From Opitutaceae bacterium (GTDB lineage Bacteria > Verrucomicrobiota > Verrucomicrobiia > Opitutales > Opitutaceae): 8,229 nt of DNA. Under the pieces are notes generated by a model. That model had not been told where the DNA came from and searched no databases. It was given only the letters and a program-made list of their open reading frames with translations. Shown here piece after piece: positions 1 through 4,255 of this stretch. Position 1 is the stretch's first letter. Each line of letters starts with the position of its first letter. The position numbers and the translations under genes were made by a program. The stretch spans positions 1 through 8,229 of the forward strand of contig JAITDF010000687.1 in the NCBI GenBank assembly GCA_031282705.1. Direction: 5' to 3'.

Positions 1-196
1 AGCGTTCCATTTGTCGTTGCTGGTGCTGCGCGACGAGCCTGCGGAAGCCACCGAAGTGCTGGTTGATGGTGTTGCGGCTCAGCCGCAACAAAGCCGCCGT
101 GCGAGTGGCATCCAAGTCGCGACAGAAGCATTCCATTATTTTTCCAATACGATATTTGCTTAATTTACTGTTTTTCAATGCTCTATGATTTATCAG
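1..196 (-). CDS. IS1595-like transposase, N-terminal fragment running off the left edge
   Basis: The minus strand is open from a TGA at 202-200 to the window edge. It reads NHRALKNSKLSKYRIGKIME, then CFCRDLDATRTAALLRLSRN, then TINQHFGGFRRLVAQHQQ. This is the layout of the N-terminal zinc-finger/helix-turn-helix part of IS1595 (ISXO2-like) transposases: a basic KxSKLS lead, 'DLDATRTAALL', and 'LSRNTINQHF' as the recognition helix. The DDE-type catalytic domain would lie outside the window. No ATG sits where the family normally begins. AAGGAG at 205-210 is followed eight bases later by an in-frame CTG (196-194) and then ATA (193-191). A TTG occurs at 178-176 and the first ATG at 136-134. The copy may therefore use CTG, or may have lost its ATG. 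The family call is from memory of the motif pattern and is moderately sure; the start is uncertain. Confidence 0.6.
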   Translation of the reverse strand, partial: MINHRALKNSKLSKYRIGKIMECFCRDLDATRTAALLRLSRNTINQHFGGFRRLVAQHQQRQMER

Positions 197-220
197 GAAT
201 CAATCTCCTTGTCTAGAGCC
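1..220 (-). mobile_element. Probable left end of an IS1595-family insertion sequence
   Basis: The transposase fragment implies an insertion sequence entering from the left edge. Its outer end is plausibly near 220, where the minus strand reads GGCTCTAGACAAGGAG just before the coding start; ends beginning GG are common in this family. Composition changes from AT-rich (121-230) to the GC-rich palindromic block at 233. Only one end is in view, so neither the terminal inverted repeat nor a target duplication can be verified. Confidence 0.35.
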
Positions 221-232
221 TAACATATTCCG

Positions 233-390
233 CGCGGAGGCGCGGGGAACCAAGCAGGGCAAGCGTCCCGCCTCCCGCCGCTTTGGGGCGGCGCCGACGC
301 GCTTTGCGCGCCGGATGGCAAGCGGGACGCTTGCCCTACTTCCCAATCAGACAAGCGGGATGCTTGCCCTACGCCACCCGCGCCTCCGCG
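233..390. repeat. Nested inverted-repeat (REPIN-like) block with GCAAGCGGGACGCTTGC palindromes
   Basis: The outer arms CGCGGAGGCGCGGG (233-246) and CCCGCGCCTCCGCG (377-390) are perfect 14-base reverse complements. Inside lie three copies of a 15-22 base unit. GGGCAAGCGTCCCGC (257-271) is inverted relative to GGCAAGCGGGACGCTTGCCC (317-336) and to the third copy, CAAGCGGGATGCTTGCCCTA (352-371). The second copy is itself a hairpin with eight-base arms GGCAAGCG/CGCTTGCC and a GGA loop. A separate hairpin CGCCGC-TTTGGG-GCGGCG occupies 276-293. Units of this kind facing each other match the REP/REPIN pattern. Short ORFs across the block encode only repeat-derived strings such as VGQASRLP and are not genes. 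The block overlaps the 3' end of the cupin gene. Confidence 0.75.
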
Positions 391-733
391 TGGCTTTTCA
401 ATGGGCAGACGTTTGGGCACTCCTCCGCCTCGACGGATATGCCAACCATCACGGTGGTCTGCGCGTCACTATTCCAAACTGAATGCGGGATCCCGCCCTT
501 TACCAAAAAGGCTTCGTTGGGATTTAATATTTTCCGCTCCCCGCCGAGTCGAATCACGGCCCGCCCGCTGACGACAATAAACAAATGGTCGCGCGCATGA
601 GTGTGCCCGGTCTCCGGCCCTCCGCCGCCGGCTCCAGGTATGCAATCGCGCCATCAATGATTCGCCCGCCGTTTCCAAACAGTCGTTTGGCCAGAAATTT
701 GATGTGGTTCGGCGGAGTTGCGAAATCGTTCAC
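369..733 (-). pseudogene. Single-domain cupin protein, split by a one-base frameshift
   Basis: From a GTG at 733-731, the first frame reads VNDFATPPNHIKFLAKRLFG, then NGGRIIDGAIAYLEP. After about 630 the homologous reading continues in another frame as GGGGPETGHTHARDHLFIVV, then SGRAVIRLGGERKILNPNEA and FLVKGGIPHSVWNSDAQTTV. Restoring one base between 630 and 629 (CCN-GGC) joins the halves into a coherent cupin of about 121 residues. Cupin motif 1 is GHTHARDHLFIVVSG with metal-ligand-type histidines; motif 2 is GGIPHSVWN. Members are small beta-barrel proteins that bind metals or small ligands; no reaction can be assigned. The gene begins 15 bases after the panC stop and in the same frame, so it is probably cotranscribed. 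The last residues (HAEARVA) and the TAG come from the palindromic block at 233-390, so the original C-terminus may have been replaced. A sequencing error in the run ccgccgccgg is the main alternative to a real mutation. Confidence 0.75.
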
Positions 734-748
734 CGGCTTGTCCGCGAC

Positions 749-1591
749 TCACAACGTCACGTTGTCGATCAGCCGCACCTCGTCCACCCAGGCGGCGGCG
801 GCGAGCATGGAGCGGCCCGGCTCGACCTCGCGCATCGGCTCCATCGTGCGGCGGTCCACCAGCGCCACGTAGATGACCCGGACGCGGCGGTATTGGGCGA
901 GCAGGTGCGTCATCTCGGCCACGAGCCGGTCGGAGCGGCGCTCGCCTTTTTCCACCATGCCCTTGGCAAAGGCCAGCGCCCGGCCGAGCGCCAGGGCCTC
1001 GGCGCGCTGCGCGCCGCTCAGGTAGCGGTTGCGCGAACTCATGGCCAGGCCGTCCGCCTCGCGCAGCGTGGGGGCGACGACGATGCGCACCGGGAAATTC
1101 AGGTCCTCCGTCATCTTGGCGACGACCGCCACCTGCTGCGCGTCCTTCTGCCCGAACACCGCCACGTCCGGCCGCGTGATGTTGAACAGCTTGGCCACCA
1201 CGGTCGTCACGCCGCGGAAATGCGTGGGGCGCGACGCGCCTTCGAGCGGCCTGGCCACCGCCTCCTCGCTCACATAGGTCGAGTAGTTTTTCGGATACAT
1301 TTCCTCCACCGGGGGGGCGAACACGATGTCCGCCCCGGCGCCGGCGGCGAGCGCGGTGTCGGCATCGATGTCGCGGGGGTATCGGGTAAAATCCTCGTTC
1401 GGGCCGAACTGGGTCGGGTTCACGAAAACCGACACGATCACCGCGTCCGTCTCGGCCCGGGCCCGCCGCACCAGGCTCAGATGCCCGTCATGCAACGCCC
1501 CCATCGTGGGCACCAGTCCGATCGTCTTTCCCTGCGCGCGCAGCGTGCCGGACAATTTTTGCATTTCTGAAACCGTTGTGATTTTCTGCAT
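749..1591 (-). CDS. panC: Pantothenate synthetase (pantoate--beta-alanine ligase)
   Basis: PanC joins pantoate and beta-alanine with ATP, through a pantoyl-adenylate, to make pantothenate (vitamin B5), the precursor of coenzyme A, in the cytoplasm. The 280-residue length is typical. Motifs in order: LVPTMGALHDGHLSLVRRA (26-44, the HIGH-like ATP motif with His34 and His37), FVNPTQFGPNEDFTRYPRD (56-74), HFRGV (124-128), FGQKDAQQ (146-153) and EADGLAMSSRNRYLS (178-192, the KMSKS-like loop). It ends DEVRLIDNVTL. I chose the ATG at 1591, giving MQKITTVSEMQ, the usual PanC beginning; an in-frame TTG two codons upstream would add two residues. No clear Shine-Dalgarno sequence precedes either. It diverges from dapL and is followed by the cupin gene. 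A possible promoter lies at 1635-1663. panB and panD are not in view. Confidence 0.97.
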   Translation of the reverse strand: MQKITTVSEMQKLSGTLRAQGKTIGLVPTMGALHDGHLSLVRRARAETDAVIVSVFVNPTQFGPNEDFTRYPRDIDADTALAAGAGADIVFAPPVEEMYPKNYSTYVSEEAVARPLEGASRPTHFRGVTTVVAKLFNITRPDVAVFGQKDAQQVAVVAKMTEDLNFPVRIVVAPTLREADGLAMSSRNRYLSGAQRAEALALGRALAFAKGMVEKGERRSDRLVAEMTHLLAQYRRVRVIYVALVDRRTMEPMREVEPGRSMLAAAAWVDEVRLIDNVTL

Positions 1592-1628
1592 GGGCAAAGG
1601 ATTGGGAGATTAGGGCGGCGTCATGCCA

Positions 1629-1666
1629 CGCTTGAATTAACCCGATCCGTCCGACTAATTCAAGCG
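1629..1666 (-). promoter_or_regulatory. Perfect dyad overlapping a possible panC promoter
   Basis: CGCTTGAATTA (1629-1639) and TAATTCAAGCG (1656-1666) are exact 11-base inverted repeats with a 16-base spacer. Read on the minus strand the arms supply TTGAAT (1663-1658) and TTAATT (1640-1635), separated by 17 bases. This is a weak sigma70-like arrangement whose start would fall about 37 bases before the panC ATG. The dyad could be an operator, a hairpin, or a promoter whose symmetry is incidental. The match to -10 consensus is poor. Confidence 0.4.
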
Positions 1667-1680
1667 CGCGCTTTTCGATT

Positions 1681-1735
1681 TTGTTTCCCGTTTTGTTTTT
1701 GCCCGTTTCGTTTCCCGTTTGCCGCCGTTTTTCCG
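1681..1735. repeat. CCCGTTT-rich low-complexity tract
   Basis: This plus-strand tract is almost free of A and contains CCCGTT at 1687, 1702 and 1714, with related GCCGTTT at 1724 and runs of T and G between. The same CCCGTT core recurs at 1767, 1773 and 1803 inside the neighbouring hairpin, so both probably arose from the same degenerate short repeat. The arginine- and glutamate-rich ORFs that cross it are composition artefacts. Confidence 0.5.
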
Positions 1736-1768
1736 CCGGTGCGGGGCGCAGGGCATCGCTCCCTCACC

Positions 1769-1879
1769 CGTTCCCGTTCTCTTGCTCGTTCTCGTTTTCT
1801 TACCCGTTCTCTCATTTTTGTCTCCGGCAGGGCGCCCGAAAAAAATGAGAGAACGAGAACGAACAAGAGAACGGGAACG
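1769..1879. repeat. Very long near-perfect hairpin built of degenerate AGAACG hexamers
   Basis: The left arm 1769-1796 pairs with 1852-1879 at 27 of 28 positions, the exception being one C/A mismatch at 1785. A 12-base bulge (1797-1808, TTCTTACCCGTT) follows in the left arm only, then CTCTCATTTTT (1809-1819) pairs perfectly with 1841-1851. The loop (1820-1840) contains GGGCGCCC. Each arm is made of six-base units such as CGTTCT/AGAACG, and the bulge is exactly two units long, as expected from repeat slippage in one arm. It lies 82 bases before the dapL start. Neither strand has a T-run after the stem, so a normal intrinsic terminator is unlikely. It may affect dapL leader folding or insulate the two divergent genes; its function is unknown. 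Confidence 0.8.
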
Positions 1880-1960
1880 ATAAAAACACCCTCCCCCGCG
1901 GCATCCCTTTTTCACCTTTTCACCCGGCCCCTTTCACTCTTCACTCCCCGCCGCACCGCC

Positions 1961-3187
1961 ATGATTCGCATCAACGAACACTACACCAAGCTCAAGTCCT
2001 CCTATCTCTTCGCCGACATCGCGCGCCGCGTCGCCGCCTATCAGCAGGCGCACCCGGACAAACCCGTCATCCGCCTCGGCATCGGCGACGTGACCGAGCC
2101 GCTTCCGCCCGCGTGCATCGAGGCGCTGCACGCCGGCGCCGGCGAACTGGCGCGCCGCGAGACCTTCCGCGGCTACGGCCCCGAGCAGGGCTACGCCTTT
2201 CTGCGCGAGGCCATCGCCGCGCACGACTACGCCGCCCGCGGCTGCGACATCGGCGCCGACGAGGTGTTCGTCTCCGACGGCTCCAAGTGCGACTGCGGCA
2301 ACATCCAGGAGATTTTTTCCGCCGGCGCCCGCCTCGCCATCCCCGACCCCGTGTATCCGGTTTACGTGGACACCAACGTCATGGCCGGGCGCACCGGCCC
2401 CGACGCCGGCGGCGGACGCTACGAGGGCATCACCTATCTCGATTGCACGCCCGCCAACGGCTATGTCCCCGCGCTCCCCGCGCCCGGCGCCGTCGATCTC
2501 ATCTACCTCTGTTTCCCCAACAATCCCACCGGCGCCGTGGCCACGCGCGGGCAACTGGCCGCGTGGGTCGCCTACGCCCGCGAAAACCGCGCCGTCATCC
2601 TCTACGACGCCGCCTACGAAGCCTTCATCCGCGACGAAAAAATCCCGCGCAGCATCTACGAAATCCCCGGCGCGCGCGACGTCGCCATCGAGTTCCGCAG
2701 CTTCTCGAAAACCGCCGGCTTCACCGGCACCCGCTGCGCCTGCACGGTCATCCCGAAAAACCTCGCCGCCACCGACGCATCCGGCCGGGAACACTCCCTG
2801 CACGCGCTCTGGAACCGCCGCCACACGACCAAGTTCAACGGCGTCTCCTATCCCGTGCAACGCGCCGCCGCCGCCATCTACACCGACGCCGGCAAACGGC
2901 AGACCCGCGCCCTCGCCGATTACTACCTCGGCAACGCCGCGCTCATCCGCGCCGCGATGCAAAAGCTCGGCCTGCCCTGCGTCGGCGGCGACAACTCGCC
3001 CTACATCTGGGTCAACACCGGACGCGATTCATGGGAGGCGTTTGACCGCCTGCTGAACGACGCGCAGGTCGTGGTGACGCCCGGCGCGGGCTTCGGCCGT
3101 TGCGGGGAAAACCACATCCGCATCAGCGCCTTCAACAGCCGCGAAAACGTCGAGACCGCCTTGGAGCGCGTGGCCAAGGCGTTGTAG
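1961..3187 (+). CDS. dapL: LL-diaminopimelate aminotransferase
   Basis: DapL is a cytoplasmic PLP enzyme. It converts tetrahydrodipicolinate directly to LL-diaminopimelate with glutamate as amino donor, bypassing the acylated dapC/D/E route to lysine and peptidoglycan. The 408-residue length fits the family. It opens MIRINEHYTKLKSSYLFADI with IRLGIGDVTEPLP (37-49), the family N-terminus. Further motifs are GYGPEQGY (71-78), VSDGSKCD (104-111), CFPNNPTG (184-191, with the PLP-contacting Asn), LYDAAYE (214-220, with Asp and Tyr), SFSKTAGFTGTRCA (247-260, with Lys250 as the Schiff-base lysine) and HIRISAF (385-391, with the carboxylate-binding Arg). The frame is open back to 1739, but the extra residues are arginine/serine-rich hexamer-repeat translation and not conserved, so ATG 1961 is preferred although no Shine-Dalgarno is evident. 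It is divergent from panC and followed by GC-rich stem-loops. Confidence 0.97.
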   Translation: MIRINEHYTKLKSSYLFADIARRVAAYQQAHPDKPVIRLGIGDVTEPLPPACIEALHAGAGELARRETFRGYGPEQGYAFLREAIAAHDYAARGCDIGADEVFVSDGSKCDCGNIQEIFSAGARLAIPDPVYPVYVDTNVMAGRTGPDAGGGRYEGITYLDCTPANGYVPALPAPGAVDLIYLCFPNNPTGAVATRGQLAAWVAYARENRAVILYDAAYEAFIRDEKIPRSIYEIPGARDVAIEFRSFSKTAGFTGTRCACTVIPKNLAATDASGREHSLHALWNRRHTTKFNGVSYPVQRAAAAIYTDAGKRQTRALADYYLGNAALIRAAMQKLGLPCVGGDNSPYIWVNTGRDSWEAFDRLLNDAQVVVTPGAGFGRCGENHIRISAFNSRENVETALERVAKAL

Positions 3188-3233
3188 CCGGGCCCCGCTT
3201 GCGGCCCGGCCCGGCATTGCGCCGGACCGCAAG
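3187..3233 (+). terminator. GC-rich stem-loop cluster just after dapL
   Basis: GCCGGGCC (3187-3194) pairs with GGCCCGGC (3203-3210) across an eight-base loop that begins at the last base of the dapL stop codon. An alternative pairing is CTTGCGG (3198-3204) with CCGCAAG (3227-3233), with CCGGC/GCCGG inside. A third arm GCCCCGCAAGCG follows at 3238-3249. There is no T-run, so this could be a 3'-end-stabilising or rho-assisted structure rather than a classical terminator. Confidence 0.45.
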
Positions 3234-3250
3234 ACCGGCCCCGCAAGCGC

Positions 3251-3531
3251 CTGCTGGCATATCATTGGAATGATAATTTTGGTCACCGCTATTTTGAACG
3301 GATTTCACATCGCGCCGCCATGAAGCGGCGGCAGCGGCAGGGCAGGCGCATCTGATTCAGGCCGAGAAATAGTCGTCGAGGAGGTTGCTGGTGTTGGGGA
3401 TTTGCAGGCAGGGAAGGTAATAATGATGCGCTTGTATCACGACTAATTGTTGAAAATGATATATACCTGAATCCTGTACCATTTTGCCCATTGCTCCTGA
3501 AAACCCGGAAAAAGCAATTCCCGCCCGCCGG
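3251..3531. other. Intergenic stretch between dapL and the ssrA terminator
   Basis: No confident gene is visible here. The AT-rich palindrome TATCATTGGAATGATA (seven-base arms, GG centre) lies at 3260-3275 and could be a protein-binding site. A 44-codon minus-strand frame at 3357-3491 is listed separately as a possible remnant. Composition is mixed, with an AT-rich part around 3425-3480 unlike the neighbouring genes. Confidence 0.5.
3357..3491 (-). pseudogene. Possible remnant of an unrecognised coding sequence
   Basis: A 44-residue minus-strand frame starts MGKMVQDSGIYHFQQLVVIQ and ends LPCLQIPNTSNLLDDYFSA before TGA. The last 19 codons (3360-3416) are almost all C/G at the third position, as in panC and dapL, while the first half is AT-rich and has no such bias. 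This suggests the tail of a former gene joined to unrelated DNA. I do not recognise the family and see no good ribosome binding site. Longer versions of the frame run into the ssrA terminator and are unlikely. It could equally be chance. Confidence 0.2.
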
Positions 3532-3582
3532 CAAAAAGCCCGCAACCCGCGCTATCTGCCAGGAGATAACGCAAGTGCGGGC
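3532..3582 (-). terminator. Rho-independent terminator of the tmRNA gene
   Basis: Read on the minus strand, GCCCGCA (3582-3576) pairs with TGCGGGC (3544-3538), and the stem is followed at once by TTTTTG (3537-3532). Inside, TATCT/AGATA (3553-3557 and 3564-3568) flanked by GCG/CGC continues the stem, closing on a GCCAGG loop. It starts about ten bases beyond the mature tmRNA 3' end, where a terminator for ssrA is expected. Confidence 0.85.
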
Positions 3583-3593
3583 CGTCCCAAACG

Positions 3594-3949
3594 GGTGGAG
3601 GTGGCGGGAGTTGAACCCGCGTGCCCCTGACCTTTGCGCGCCGCATCTACCGTTGTAGTGAAGTGTTTGTTTCGCCTCTGTTACGCGACCTCACGCGCTT
3701 AAGCACAGGCTATCCCCCGGATGAAGTATACGACACATGGACCGCGGGCGGCTCCATGCGTTATGCCTGCTATCGACGCTTGTTCCGGCCAGCAGGTGTC
3801 GCCGGGCAAACGAGGCCGCGCTATCAGGCGGCCAAGGGCATCTCTTCGTAGTTGCCTCTTATTGGTTTGAAGGATGATTAACGAGGCCAACCTTCATCCT
3901 CGAACGGCAGCGGCGTGCTCCAACCAAGGGTCGAATCCAGAACACCCCC
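3594..3949 (-). ncRNA. ssrA: Transfer-messenger RNA (tmRNA, one-piece)
   Basis: tmRNA, with SmpB, rescues stalled ribosomes and adds a degradation tag to the unfinished protein. The 5' end on the minus strand reads GGGGGTGTTCTGGATTCGAC, the conserved tmRNA start. The 3' end reads GGGTTCAACTCCCGCC followed by CACCTCCACC, the T-arm and acceptor. GGGGGTG (3949-3943) pairs with CACCTCC (3603-3597) over all seven positions, including the conserved third G-U pair, which fixes both ends. The discriminator A is at 3596. The genome then encodes CCC, not CCA, so the terminal A is probably added after processing. The upstream segment GGATGA...TCATCC and the downstream GGTAGATGC fit the pseudoknot regions. 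The tag frame lies at 3856-3824, and a terminator follows at 3582-3532. No convincing promoter was found upstream. The length of about 356 bases is normal. Confidence 0.97.
3821..3856 (-). other. tmRNA proteolysis tag reading frame (GNYEEMPLAA)
   Basis: Within the tmRNA, the resume codon GGC (3856-3854) opens GNYEEMPLAA, followed by two stops in tandem, TGA (3826-3824) and TAG (3823-3821). The Leu-Ala-Ala end is the universal hydrophobic degron recognised by ClpXP-type proteases, and the ten-residue length is standard. The resume codon is glycine rather than the more frequent alanine. No other frame in this stretch ends in LAA. Confidence 0.9.
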
Positions 3950-4113
3950 GAAAATTGGTTTGTCGCGGGTTGCGATTCGATCGGCATGGCATGCCAATCA
4001 AAGAACGAGCGCCCACTTTACCCGCCGCCGCGTCCGGCGCAAGCGGGAAATTTCGCCCTCCCCTTAACCACGACTCCGACAAATGCTTTAACTGATGTTA
4101 CGCAGTCGGCAGA

Positions 4114-4196
4114 TTTTGGTAGGGCGGTCTCGCCGAGACCGCCGTCGTTTGCCTCGTGGTGCCCGCGGGGGTCTCGGCGAGACCGCCCTGCCAAAA
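4114..4196. repeat. REPIN-like pair of inverted GGCGGTCTCGCCGAGACC units
   Basis: TTTTGGTAGGGCGGTCTCGC at 4114, continuing to 4139, is matched in reverse complement by 4171-4196 (ending CCGCCCTGCCAAAA), with one difference in 26 positions. The arms are 31 bases apart. The first unit also folds on itself: GGCGGTCTCG (4123-4132) and CGAGACCGCC (4134-4143) around a single C. Two palindromic units facing each other are the REPIN arrangement. The sequence family differs from that at 233-390. In the rest of the 306-base gap between ssrA and the ABC transporter (3950-4255) I see only unstructured GC-rich sequence and no gene. Confidence 0.75.
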
Positions 4197-4255
4197 CGGG
4201 CCGCCGCGTCCCATCAGTGCTTTAAATTGTTTTCATTTACCTCGCTTACCCGCGG

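Noticed and set aside
233..390. CRISPR array
   Set aside because: The repeat units differ in orientation and spacing, are palindromic across their full length, and no cas gene is present.
704..1570. 288-codon plus-strand ORF opposite panC
   Set aside because: It is histidine- and arginine-rich and lies antisense to a complete panC with all motifs; long antisense frames are expected in high-GC coding DNA.
1655..1915. Arg/Glu-rich minus-strand ORFs (RERARERERVRER type)
   Set aside because: They follow from the AGAACG hexamer composition, have no start signals and no conserved domain.
1739..1960. 74-residue N-terminal extension of dapL
   Set aside because: The extension is translation of the hexamer repeat (RSRSLARSR type) and the hairpin; DapL proteins begin at MIRINEHY-like sequence.
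1934..3056. Long ORFs in other frames over dapL (197-342 codons)
   Set aside because: Low-complexity Gly/Ala/Val or Arg/Pro shadows of a confidently identified dapL.
3621..4095. Several short ORFs over and beside ssrA
   Set aside because: They lie in the tmRNA gene on either strand and have no coding features; the RNA explains the conservation.
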